Of a stretch of 21,989 nt of DNA, positions 1 through 8,985 are shown in pieces; positions within the stretch are counted from its first letter, which is position 1; every line of letters starts with the position of its first letter. Below the pieces are notes generated by a model. It worked only from the letters and a program-made list of their open reading frames with translations, ran no database searches and was not told where the DNA came from. Both the position numbers and the translations under genes were made by a program. Origin of the DNA: Oehlia diaphana (taxonomy: Eukaryota; Glomeromycota; Glomeromycetes; Glomerales; Glomeraceae); contig QZLH01001066.1 in assembly GCA_003833135.1 (NCBI GenBank), positions 1-21,989 on the forward strand. Direction: 5' to 3'.

Positions 1-114
1 TACATAGTAAATTATATATAAACTGAATGAATTACGGCATCCCAAATTATAATTATGGCATCCCAAAATAATTTGGGCAGCATGTATAATGTAAACGTTA
101 ATTACTTATACTAT

Positions 115-492
115 TGTGTATTACTAAATATCACCAATGGTCACGTGCATTTATGATGTCAGTATTTTATTAAATTTTTAATTCCGGCCAAAAGTATCAT
201 AATGCTGGTATGGTGAACTTTAGTAATACCCATATAAAATTTAGTTTAACGGTGAATTTCACCTTGATTTACATGTACATTAAATTTTTTAAAATTTCGC
301 TTTTGAAATTCACCAAAAGTAAATTTTACCTTTATGCGTAAACTAATATTTTCATTATATTTTTCGTATTAAAAATTGTAAATTTTTTTAATTTTTTTAA
401 GCTGAAAAAATTCAGATTTTGATATAATAAATATAATTACATAATATGGTAAAAATCATCCCAGGTGAATTTTACCCCTGGTGAGCGTAAAA
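115..492. repeat. Diverged interspersed repeat with GGTGAATTTCACC palindrome
   Basis: The stretch has a CACGTG site at 142, the 12-mer ataatgctggta at 199-210, a perfect 13-bp palindrome ggtgaatttcacc near 245, and later short inverted and direct versions of the same theme (aaattcacc near 306; ggtgaattttacc near 464). The order CACGTG, then a TTAAATTCC-like segment, then ataatgctggta recurs at 4077-4171. The ggtgaatttcac plus tgatttaca theme recurs near 19175. This suggests an old MITE-like family, but no clean termini or target duplication can be seen. Confidence 0.4.
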
Positions 493-1100
493 TCATTCAT
501 TTTATTCATTTTATAAAAATTGAGTTTATCCCTTTACCTAATGATCCAGTCGGGATACTTCAAACATTTCTCAAGCCCGCGTAACGGCGTACTACCTAAA
601 TTATAATTAAAATTACTTGTATTTTAAACGTCAATATAAATGAATTTTATGCCAGTTCATTGATTTCCTATTCATATTTTTCATGTTATATAGGTTAATG
701 TAGTAATTATATACTATTATCCTTTTGTATATTACGTCCAAATAAAAAATTTTTAATAATTCAAGTTCAGAATTTTTTTTTTTACTTTTTACAATAAGCG
801 CACAGAAATAAAATGAACTTTATTTTATACCTGTTGATTATACATACAGTTGGTACAGTACATCTATCCTAAGATTACGATTCATGATATGGCCAAGTTT
901 CATCTAGACGTCCCTTAATTGCCTTTATTTTGGAATCTTAGTCTCTTCTAAAGTTTACATATTTCGGGGTCACTTTGCAATAATTTCTTGTGATGACTAT
1001 GTCAACAAATAACTTGTCAAATTTTGATTTGCTAATTTAATTAGAGTATGCACGTGAAGACATTCGCTTTTATAAACGATCAACATTTTATTAGCGTTAC
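493..1100. other. AT-rich intergenic, no gene seen
   Basis: No credible reading frame or RNA gene is visible. It lies upstream of gene A and includes a CACGTG site at 1051-1056, about 120 bp before the gene A start codon. Confidence 0.6.
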
Positions 1101-1108
1101 TGCAAACC

Positions 1109-1164
1109 ATAAAATATATAAGTCCTAATTCCCATCGAAATTTTTTTTTTTTTTAAAAAAAAAA
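1109..1164 (+). promoter_or_regulatory. Putative core promoter of gene A: TATA-like stretch and T14/A10 tract
   Basis: A TATA-like stretch (ataaaatatataag, about 1110-1124) lies some 55-65 bp before the ATG at 1177. A run of 14 T followed by 10 A (1141-1164) sits directly upstream of the start codon. The TATA-like spacing is plausible for a fungal promoter, and the homopolymer junction could exclude nucleosomes. Both functional readings are inferences; no transcription start is known. Confidence 0.4.
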
Positions 1165-1176
1165 GGAGACAAAAAA

Positions 1177-1806
1177 ATGAATACGAATACTACTATTACT
1201 TCTAATCCAGAAAACAAGGTTTCAATTCAAACTATGCAAAACCATCAAGTTTTTCAATCGAATGAACTTAGATTATTCTATCAAGCACCAAATGATGATA
1301 ATTTTTATCATGTAACTTGTAAAACGATTTTGCAAGATTCTGTTTCCTGGAACGATGATGATTATGATTACGAATTTTTTTTCCAAAGTTATCATGTTAC
1401 ATGTAAATTATTATCACATTCTTCAATTTTAAATATATTGAATAAGGAAATTTATGGAAGTGATTTCAATTTAAATGACTTCAAACAAAAATATTTATTA
1501 TTAACTTCACGACAAAAGTTAAATCTCGAAACAAGCTTAAAGCAGATTCTACCTTTGTACCTCTCGCAACATCCTATTCCTGACGAAGAGACGAGACTAG
1601 ATTACGATAAAAGTTTAGATTCTTCTCACGATAAAAATATTGAAAATAATATTATGGTGACTCAAGGATATTCAACAATTAACAGCCAAAATAATTTCGA
1701 CAATAGCTGGCAACACAATGATTATAATTCTCAACAAGATATTGAAATTTATACTTATGTCGATCATTCATACGATTTTCCTCAATACCCAAATATCCAA
1801 CAGTAA
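1177..1806 (+). CDS. Gene A: uncharacterised paralogous-family protein, 209 aa
   Basis: A 209-residue protein of unknown function, related to the products at 11374-12333 and 15591-16019. The shared block runs from about residue 34 to 145. It contains Phe-Tyr (34-35), FYHVTCK (43-49), an acidic Tyr-rich stretch ending in EFFFQ (61-70), SYHVTCKLLSHSSILNILN (71-89), RQKLNLE (112-118) and PDEETRLDY (135-143). The YHVTCK hexamer occurs twice, suggesting an internal repeat. Compared with B and C it lacks about five residues between the Phe-Phe motif and the second YHVTCK. The tail (150-209) is Asn/Gln/Tyr-rich and probably disordered. I see no signal peptide, membrane segment or catalytic motif. 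The start is the first ATG, just after a T14/A10 tract and a purine-rich ggagacaaaaaa leader. No intron is needed. Paralogy conserved at protein level argues that it is real; its function is unknown. Confidence 0.82.
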   Translation: MNTNTTITSNPENKVSIQTMQNHQVFQSNELRLFYQAPNDDNFYHVTCKTILQDSVSWNDDDYDYEFFFQSYHVTCKLLSHSSILNILNKEIYGSDFNLNDFKQKYLLLTSRQKLNLETSLKQILPLYLSQHPIPDEETRLDYDKSLDSSHDKNIENNIMVTQGYSTINSQNNFDNSWQHNDYNSQQDIEIYTYVDHSYDFPQYPNIQQ

Positions 1807-2075
1807 TATTATTTGATAACATCATGTTTATTTTCAATTTTCGATTTTTCTTTTTTTCTTTTCCTTTTTTTTTTTGTTTGCTTAGGAATTTATTTTCTTT
1901 GTAATAAATTTGGTTATATTTGATACTGACTGTATCCTTTTACTTTTTATTTGGTTTTATTACACGTTTTAACAAGTTCAAACGTACAGTATGATAATCT
2001 ATAAAATGGGAACCAATAACAATATTGGGATTTTCATTATACAGCAAAGTATAATATATGAATTTTTTTAGTAAG
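1807..2075. other. 3' flank of gene A, T-rich
   Basis: After the TAA stop there are T-rich tracts (about 1845-1875) and a gtaataaat motif near 1900 that could serve in 3'-end formation. No gene is visible. Confidence 0.35.
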
Positions 2076-2279
2076 AATAAATAAATAAATAAAGTTTTAT
2101 TATAAAAAAAAATATATTCTAAAAAATTTTTTCCGAATTAAAATTAAAAATATGATTGTTGATATAAAGAATAAATAAAAATAAAATTAAGTTTTATTAT
2201 AAAAAAAAATTATATTTTAAAAATTTTTCCGAATTAAATTAAAAGAATAAAATAAAATATTGCTGATATAAAGAAAATT
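2076..2279. repeat. Imperfect tandem duplication, unit about 97-104 bp
   Basis: Two successive copies share the order gttttattat (2094 and 2191), an A-run, a tccgaatta segment (about 2132 and 2228), an A-rich stretch, and gatataaag (2161 and 2265). Copy spacing is 96-104 bp, with small indels between copies. The sequence is non-coding and AT-rich. Confidence 0.75.
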
Positions 2280-2640
2280 ATTAATTTGCGAACACAGATC
2301 CACTTTTTGATCACGCCAATTTCATAGATCACTTAAATGAAATATTTATTAAAATTTAAAGTAGTGATCAAGAAATCAATTTACAAATATGAATAATAAT
2401 TAAATTTAATATAAATATGGTGAATATAGATTTTATTCATAAATAAAACGTTGATAGTTAAACATATATTATTTGATAATATTAAAAAAAAAAGAAAAAG
2501 TTGTAATCAATCAATCAGTATATACTGAATAATAATGATTTTATAGTAAAGTTTTATGTGCAAAATATAAGATTAATTTATACCTGAAAACAAAATATTA
2601 CATACTTTTCCTTTTGATTTACATCAAAAAAATTTTATTG
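2280..2640. other. AT-rich intergenic, nothing recognised
   Basis: No reading frame, RNA gene or clear repeat was found here beyond general AT-richness. Confidence 0.5.
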
Positions 2641-2860
2641 TACTCATGTAAACTTATGCAAATTTATTACGCAAATTTACGCCACATAATACAAACTACG
2701 TAAACATACGTATTATAGTCTTATATGGAAATAAACATGCAAATTTGTAATATTTGCATAAATTTATGATGTAAATATATGATGTAATTTTACATAAATT
2801 TTACGCAATATACTATCTATATTAAGTAATAAGCGTAAAATTCACATGTTTTATGCAATA
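2641..2860. repeat. Inverted and direct repeats of a GCGTAAATTT / TTATGC theme
   Basis: The left part carries catgtaaacttatgcaaa, acgcaaattta and acgcc. The right part carries taaattttacgca, gcgtaaaattcacatg and ttttatgcaat. The two halves look like decayed arms of a MITE-type inverted repeat, but no target duplication or sharp terminus is visible. Confidence 0.4.
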
Positions 2861-3470
2861 TTAAAAATCGCAAATGTGATGATGCACCAATTAGAAAAAT
2901 TTTTTGATGTGAGGTTTAATTTCTAAAATTGTATAATTCTCATGAAATATAATAAATAAAACTGCGATTATTGCCTTTTTAGTAATTATTCTTATAATAA
3001 CGTAAATTGAAATATTTAATATTATTATATAAAATAATATTTACAAGTAATATTTTATTAAATCTGGTATTTTCTGGTATCTGGATATCAATAGTTTACA
3101 GTTAAATAAATATATAAAATATATTGGATTAAATGATCTGCATTATATTTCACGTATGTTACAATTAAAAAATTATATATTTTATATTATTATATAAAAA
3201 TTTATAAAAATATAATTTTATAAATAAACTAAATAATAATTAATTATACTAATTTTTGATATAACGATAAGCATTATTTTTAATAATAAGTAATTATTTA
3301 TATAATTAGAATTTAATAATTAATATAATAATTTAAAATAGACTAATTTTAGTTTACAATAAACTTTTTTTAAACCAAAATCATTTATATATAATTAATT
3401 TAAAATTTTATATATTATATACAGTATATTAAAATTTAAATTATAAATTAGCTATATTAGTATTATATTA
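2861..3470. other. Very AT-rich intergenic, nothing recognised
   Basis: Almost pure A/T with short runs. No open frame of interest and no structured repeat were seen. Confidence 0.5.
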
Positions 3471-3530
3471 GGCCAATTATGCCAATTATGTAGTTAGCTT
3501 ATTAAAAATATCCATCCTAATTCTTGAAAA

Positions 3531-3549
3531 GCTAGTATATAATACTAGC
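3531..3549. repeat. Perfect hairpin gctagtat-ata-atactagc
   Basis: An 8-bp stem (3531-3538 with 3542-3549) closes a 3-nt loop. It sits in a short region with further gctag and ttacc/ggtaa motifs (3560-3630), so it may be part of a small decayed inverted-repeat element. Confidence 0.5.
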
Positions 3550-3649
3550 AGCACCATTAGGTAAGATACATATTACTCAAAGTAAATTTTAATCAAAGTA
3601 GCTGATTAATTGCTAGCTTAACTGCTTACCATCCTGACTTAAGTATATT

Positions 3650-4070
3650 TATTAGCATTATATTAGCTGATTATATAATAATAAAAAAATAATATATAAA
3701 TGATTATATAACAAATAAATTGCATTTTGTGAAAATCTATTTTAAATATAATACAATCAACTTTTATAATTTAATTTAAAAATTATAATTTCATATTTTA
3801 ATTTGTAAATTATAATAATTATTTTATAAATTAATTTATTTAAATAAAATTTATATTAATAAAAAATTAGTTGGATTATATAAATAAAAAATTTTGCTAA
3901 ATTTGCTAAATTTGATTTCTTTAATATAATTATACTATATATATATATAAATACTTTATATATTTAATATTTAAAATAAAAAAATAAATTTTTTTATAAA
4001 TATGATAAATGTAATAAATGAATTGATTCATTATTTATAAATTTTTATTTCACAGAATTCATTATTAGAA
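3650..4070. other. AT-rich intergenic with a short (TA)n run
   Basis: Contains a TA microsatellite near 3940-3950 and A/T runs; no gene is visible. Confidence 0.5.
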
Positions 4071-4175
4071 CCAGTCCACGTGACTATATTTTGTTAGTAT
4101 CCTATTTGTCACATATTAAATGTCACATGGTAAATTTTCTTAGTCCCAGTTAAATTCCTATAATGCTGGTAACGA
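4070..4175. repeat. Second diverged copy of the 115-210 repeat
   Basis: The order CACGTG (4077), gttagtat, attaaat, ttaaattcc and the exact 12-mer ataatgctggta (4160-4171) matches the stretch at 142-210. Spacing is altered by indels. It is probably another old copy of the same interspersed family. Confidence 0.4.
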
Positions 4176-4276
4176 GCCATGATATTGGCCAATTACGTGA
4201 CAGATTTACTGTGCAATCTACATCAGCTCTCAATATAAAGAACCATCTGTATTAAATTTTATGTCTAATAAATATA

Positions 4277-4372
4277 ATTCGTTATAACAAGGGATATTTG
4301 ACGTATTTGGTTGGTTAAATGTCACGTGTTATGAAAATTTCGTTATAAGGCGAGTTCGTTATATCGTAGAGG
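4277..4372 (-). mobile_element. Remnant of a Tc1/mariner-pogo-type MITE end
   Basis: ttcgttataac occurs at the left and cgttataagg plus cgttatatcgtagaggg at the right. Read on the minus strand, the right edge gives a TCT-CGATATAACGAA-like terminus. This resembles the inverted repeats of the complete element at 19220-19630 (CTCTCGATATGACGAA). The outermost bases and any TA duplication have decayed. Confidence 0.45.
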
Positions 4373-4379
4373 GTTTTTA

Positions 4380-5300
4380 GTTGAAATATTTAAAGTCAAT
4401 TCTAAAAAATAAATTTTAAATGAAGTTTTGAAAAATATTTTTTCATATTAAATCAATTTAGACTAACAATCTTTGGATTTAGTTTAAACTTAAATTATGT
4501 TCGCATCAAATTCAAATATGTGGTAGTTATATATAAATCCGCAAATACAAAGTACAAATTGTTAAAATATAACGTACAAACTAATATTATAGATTTAAAA
4601 ATATTGAGCTAATTGATTATTTTTTACTAAAAAGTATGGTAAAACTTTAAGCAATAAAGGCCATTTTTATAAGATCTGAATAATCGAATCCAGAAAAAAT
4701 GTAATTTATAAATTTGATTACTTGAATAATTTGTTATCTATTGATTATAAAAAGATGAAAATTAGCTCATTGAATCCATCACATCAAGAAATATATCTAA
4801 CGGTAACAATTTCATGCCTTTTAAGATTAATATAAAGCAATTTATTGATGTTTTTATTACGTGATGTCAGATATTAGCTTTAATAATCTATACACCTATC
4901 ACTAAAATTATAGATGAATTTTTACAATTGATTCACGTAAATATGCATTTCTTCAATTTTACAGTAAAATACGATGTAACAGATCTTAAATCCGAATTAA
5001 TTAATCAAATTAAATTAAATTTGGATCAAAGTATTAAATTTTAACACGTGATACGCGAAAAAGCACATGACGCAACTTTGTATATGATTGACCTGCTAAT
5101 ATCACATATAGGTTTAAAAAAAATAAAAATTATTAATTTTATGTCTTAAGTAATAAAGAATTTGAACCTCCACTATACACATGAAATCGAAGAAGTCACA
5201 TGGTATTGTTGATGTATTGATATACTGTGTTTGCGAGCGAAGGATATAAGATTCTGACACTCTAGTTACAACGTATATTATCACCATTCGATTACTTTGC
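4380..5300. other. AT-rich intergenic, nothing recognised
   Basis: No coding sequence is supported. A CACGTGA site lies at 5045-5051. Confidence 0.5.
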
Positions 5301-5933
5301 CGATCAAGTAAGGTTGGATTAGTCCGGTCCATTCCGGTCTAATCCCAAAAAGACCGGCTAGGACCGGACCGGACCGGCAATCCTTAAAATTTTTAAATTA
5401 TCTTATTTATATCAACGGTATTCTTGGGTTGATAATGAAATGCAGGTCGCACAAAAAATTATGACATTAATTTATTATTTATTACCTTTGTTTTCATTGT
5501 AAACTAAAATCTCAAAGTTTAAGAGTAAAAATACTGGATAGAATTTTTAAAACCTCATACAACTATCTATCAAAATATTGAAAAAAAAATTGTAATATCA
5601 TAGAAATAAAAAAATAAAAATAAAATTATCAATTGATGTTGATGCATATACGAAAATTTTTTATATCTCGTACTTTAACATTTTTAAAACATCAATGAGA
5701 AATCAAATGATATTGATATTACAAAATACCAAAATATGAAAATTTTGATATTACAAAATGAAATTTTATTGAGAATATACAATTTATCATTTTTATATTA
5801 GATAAAAAATTTTGTATGATCGGTCCCGGTCCAGACCGGTATTCAAATCTCGGACTGAAGATCGTGAAGACCGGTCCCAAGACTGACACAGGATCGGTCT
5901 TTGCTGGGACCGATCCAACCCTACGATCAAGTA
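5301..5933. mobile_element. Complete MITE with GGACCGG-rich ends and 10-bp target duplication
   Basis: The 10-mer cgatcaagta occurs perfectly at 5301-5310 and 5924-5933, flanking an element of about 613 bp (5311-5923). Termini are imperfect inverted repeats: aggttggattagtccggtcc at the left against the reverse complement of the right end, tagggttggatcggtccc. Both subterminal zones carry clustered CCGGTC/GGACCGG motifs (5320-5380 and 5820-5915), making GC-rich islands around a very AT-rich core with no transposase frame. A duplication of 9-10 bp would suit a Mutator-like element, and 8 bp a hAT; superfamily is therefore uncertain. It is non-autonomous. Confidence 0.85.
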
Positions 5934-6028
5934 TTGTGATTTTTATTTCTGACTGAAATCATCAATCGAGATATTTCAAAACATATAATTTAATTTACCT
6001 TAATAAAAGAACTTTTCGTGTTATAGGT

Positions 6029-6360
6029 TAGTGTTTCGGGCGAACGAAACTTCCGAAACCTGGTGAAAAAAAAAGATTGAACAATATAAATTATAAAGTA
6101 AACATAAAATAATTGTTCGTTATATTTGATTGATAACACAACAGCATCATGTATTGTATTTCCGTATTTACATTTTTTAGTGTAATGTATGAAAAAAAAA
6201 AGTACATGTTTCCTATTAATAAAAAAAAACTCACTTTTTTTACAACGAAACTAGTTTCGCCACTGAGAGCAACTGGCGAAACTTCCGAAGCTGGGCGTTT
6301 TGTGATGCATTTTACGATAGTACAAACAACAAAATTTATTAATAAATCGCAACTTTTACA
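6029..6360 (-). mobile_element. 3' terminal region of a decayed hAT element
   Basis: A TAGTGTTTCGGG terminus begins at 6029, in the form expected of a hAT inverted-repeat end. The 13-mer cgaaacttccgaa occurs at 6045-6057 and again at 6277-6289, and a perfect 14-bp palindrome cgaaactagtttcg lies at 6246-6259. Such repeated subterminal motifs are typical of hAT transposase-binding regions. The transposase C-terminal remnant follows on the minus strand (6361-6919). No matching opposite terminus or 8-bp duplication of the flank (ttataggt) was found. Confidence 0.5.
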
Positions 6361-6919
6361 ATTTAACATAGTATCAACTATTTCATCAGCTTCAGCAACT
6401 GGGTCCCATTCAATATCATTTTCATTTTCATCCATAGATTCTTCTACTTCATCATTATTACTCTCTATATTATCTATACTATCTTCAATTATATCTTCTA
6501 AATTATTAATAATAAATGTGTCTAAATTCAAACCTTTATCTAAATCTAATTCTTCCTTCTCGTCAATTACTATTTCCTCATTAATGTAATAGTCAGGCAA
6601 ATCATCTTCTAATTCAAGAAGGTCTTGATCAGAATTCAAATGAGCGTCAACAAAAATTTGATGAATTTTTTCAGCAGATCTTTCCACGCTGTAATGTGAT
6701 AATTCTTTTTTCACATTTGCATGATAATAGGCTGAAATTCGTACACATTTTCAATTTTATTTAAGCTTAAACGAGTTCTTCTCTTACCGTATATCCAACC
6801 AAGACTTGATCAAACTTGTTCGCAACCAGCTGCATGAGACGTAAAGAAAAAAGTTTAAGTGCTAACTGAACTAGGTAATTCTCATCTTCAGGAAAGCTAT
6901 CCTCAATATTCATCTGGAG
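6361..6919 (-). pseudogene. hAT transposase C-terminal dimerisation-domain remnant
   Basis: Minus-strand translation gives a hAT C-terminal pattern in broken frames. First comes FPEDENYLVQLALKLFS (about 6840-6900), then a 1-base frameshift, then HAAGCEQV followed by an in-frame TGA (6810-6812) where the family usually has Trp. Next is SSLGWIYGKRRTRLSLNK, a second frameshift near 6730, and AYYHANVKKELSHYSVERSA. An extended acidic tail rich in Glu, Asp, Ile and Asn follows, down to about 6361. The HAAGCE and SSLGW motifs correspond to the conserved hAT dimerisation region near the protein C-terminus. At least one stop and two frameshifts show it is dead. The central transposase piece at 8065-8310 lies on the same strand and is probably the same or a sister copy. 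Confidence 0.78.
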
Positions 6920-6936
6920 TTTTCAGTATCATGTGA

Positions 6937-7260
6937 GTTATATTAATATTATTCAGCGTCCCGGTAGCTCGAGTAAAGCGTAAGAAGCCGTTACTAACAA
7001 AAAAACACCGTGAGAAACGTCTAAATTTTGCAAAAACATATAAAGACTGGATCGTGAGTGATTGGAATAAGGTAGTGTGGTCAGATGAATCAAAATTTCA
7101 AATATTTGGTTCAGATAGCCGTCAGTATTGCTGGAAACGCTCAGGAGACCCACTTCAAGTCACACATGTAAAATCTCCTACTTTAATGTCGAAGGGCTTT
7201 TCTCTTTTACGGTATTTCTTCACCTGGTACATTAATTCTTTACATTCCCCATTTTCATAA
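6937..7260 (+). pseudogene. Truncated Tc1-type DDE transposase fragment
   Basis: The plus-strand frame is open from 6937 to a stop at 7258-7260. It reads ...VKRKKPLLTKKHREKRLNFA, then KDWIVSDWNKVVWSDESKFQ, IFGSDSRQYCWKRSGDP and HVKSPT. This is the classic Tc1 order: a Lys-Arg-Pro-Leu-Leu linker, an Arg-Leu-x-Phe-Ala helix, and the WSDESKF motif whose Asp is the first residue of the catalytic triad. The N-terminal DNA-binding region and the second and third catalytic acidic residues are missing. Homology fades after about 7185, so both ends are truncated. It abuts the hAT remnant that lies on the opposite strand, which suggests nested insertion followed by deletion. Confidence 0.82.
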
Positions 7261-7620
7261 AAATTTCATCTGCTATCAATAACAAATCTCTAAAAGTTTC
7301 TCGCGCCCAATAAATCTCTAATATAATGATGTGACAGTAACGTTTAGTTCTAATTTATGTGTGTAACCGTAACGTTTAGACTAATGTGTAAAATATTTTT
7401 GTATTGTGTTACCTATATTACCTGTTAGCTTTGCTACGTCACACTTTTTTATACGTACTGTATACCATTCACCAAAGCAACGCTAGTACCTATATAATTA
7501 AAGAATTTTATTTATAAAAAAATAATTTACAAATATCTATTATTCTAATATTAAAAAATATAATGTTTTTTTTATCAGTTTTAGTGTTACCTCTGGTCAA
7601 AAAATATTTACTTTAAATAT
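7261..7620. other. Spacer within transposon debris, nothing recognised
   Basis: There is a local imperfect repeat of gtaacgtttag near 7338 and 7370. No coding homology is visible. Confidence 0.45.
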
Positions 7621-7700
7621 TGTATTATTATTATTATTATTCTATACTAGCCGTTGAACCCGTTTGCTCCGCAACGTCAGATAAACATACACGTGATCGG
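7621..7700. repeat. (ATT)n microsatellite joined to a GC-richer repeat end
   Basis: About six ATT units (7624-7641) run straight into ctatactagccgttgaaccc and a tttgctccgcaacg segment. A microsatellite against a GC-richer, sharply bounded sequence suggests the end of an interspersed element, but I cannot assign a class. Confidence 0.35.
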
Positions 7701-8064
7701 TACGACCTACGACTGTTAGTTACCACGAATAAATTATTCTTTTTAATTTGTTAATTATATATTATTCATATTTAATATTAATGTTATTAATTATTTTTTT
7801 TTTTATTTATCATAATTATTTTACATATACAGTAAATCGTCAAATCTTCTATAATCTATATTATTATTATTATATAATACATTATTACAAATTTTTAATT
7901 ATTTGTTAGAAAGATAAAAACTAAAATTTTTCTAATCGCTACAAATGATAAATTAAACATACTGTATAATATTTTTTTTAATTGATTCATATAAATTATT
8001 TTAACAATTACTGATTTCTTTTTAGAAAATCTATCGTTGTATTCAAATTTACCGGTATAAGACG

Positions 8065-8310
8065 ATGTAAAAAAAAGCATAATAAATATACCGGATCAGC
8101 AAATTCAGCATAGCGTCGAAATACACTATTGACGAAAATACAATGATCATTGATTAGTAATTTTTTAATTGCCGCTCCAAGTTTTGCAAGTCCAAAGAAA
8201 CAATCAGCAAGAGTGCAGGATTGGGATTCTAATGCTGCAATTGATTGTTTAATAGGGCGCAGAATACACGCACATCATCAAAAAATGTGCGTACTAATAA
8301 TATTGTCACA
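8065..8310 (-). pseudogene. hAT transposase central-domain remnant
   Basis: On the minus strand, FFDDVRVF (about 8286-8263) is followed by a frameshift. RPIKQSIAALESQSCTLADC then FFGLAKLGAAIKKL and FADPVYLLCFFLH follow in one frame from 8259 down to about 8065. This frame continues without evident homology to a stop at 8008-8010. The arrangement (Pro-Ile-Lys-x-x-Ile, Leu-Glu, Thr-Leu-Ala-Asp-Cys, a pair of helices, then Phe-Ala-Asp-Pro-Val-Tyr-Leu-Leu) matches the central part of hAT transposases preceding the dimerisation domain. Upstream and downstream parts are lost or too decayed to follow. Its strand and order agree with the C-terminal remnant at 6361-6919, so the two may be one element split by the Tc1 insertion and deletions. 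Confidence 0.7.
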
Positions 8311-8417
8311 TGATTGATGATCCTGTTGACATGATTGACAATAAACATTAGACATATTAAACATAGTGCATTTTTTATTTGATTAAATTCATGATTTATT
8401 TGATTAAATTTGTGGCT

Positions 8418-8650
8418 TTATTGAACTAAATTCGTGGCATTTATTAAATTTATGGCAATTAAATTTCACAGGATTCTTGTAAAAATTTATTAATCAATTT
8501 ATAGCATTTATCTTTTTATTTATTAAATTTAAATTACAGATAATCTAGTCCTAAGCCCTAACCAAATAAATAAATACTGCATAATATTTATTATATTAAA
8601 TAAATAAATGCTGAATTATATAAATTTAATAATAAATGCCACAAATTTAA
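8418..8650. repeat. Inverted repeat around GTGGCATTTATTAAATTTA
   Basis: gtggcatttattaaattta at 8434-8452 is matched on the other strand by taaatttaataataaatgcc at 8620-8640 plus the following ac, apart from a small insertion. The arms are about 170 bp apart. The left arm is preceded by further attaaattYRtgg direct repeats (8390-8460). This may be a small foldback element. Confidence 0.5.
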
Positions 8651-8864
8651 TATTTTAAATTCAAATTACGCGACAAATCTTATGATATAATTTAAAATTT
8701 TTTTCTCGTAGTTAATGAATAAATTAAAAATAATAAAAAATATATTATTATATCCTTAAAGTAAAATCTAGCCTTTAAATAATATGAATTTACCAAATTG
8801 AATCATAGTATTAAATTAATAAGTGATTTAAATTTTTTTAAAAAAATTTTTGTTTTTTTATCCG

Positions 8865-8985
8865 TCAATCTTATCATTTTTTATCCAGATATTTATCCGG
8901 GTAAAAACCGTAATTTATCCGGATACCCCAAAAAAAAATTTATCAGGGTTTATCCGGTTGAATCCGAAAACGGATCAAAACACTA
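8865..8985. mobile_element. hAT-like repeat end with TTATCCGG direct repeats
   Basis: ttatccgg-type motifs recur at about 8880, 8893, 8916 and 8949. The right edge ends aaacggatcaaaacacta (about 8968-8985), so the element reads inward from TAGTGTTTTGATCCG on the minus strand. It shares the TAGTGTTT start with the hAT terminus at 6029. The matching left terminus is not visible, and flanks at the two sites do not form a common target duplication. Confidence 0.5.

Noticed and set aside
5114..5332. 72-codon open frame on the minus strand
   Set aside because: It crosses the left border and target duplication of the MITE at 5301-5933 and has no recognisable motif.
6149..6589. 146-codon Ser-rich open frame on the plus strand
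   Set aside because: It is antisense to the acidic tail of the hAT remnant; the Ser/Ile-rich composition is the complement of Glu/Asp/Asn codons.
6953..7153. 66-codon open frame on the minus strand
   Set aside because: Antisense shadow of the Tc1-type fragment.
7895..8080. 61-codon open frame on the minus strand
   Set aside because: It overlaps the decayed end of the hAT central domain in another frame; only a few residues could be transposase-derived.
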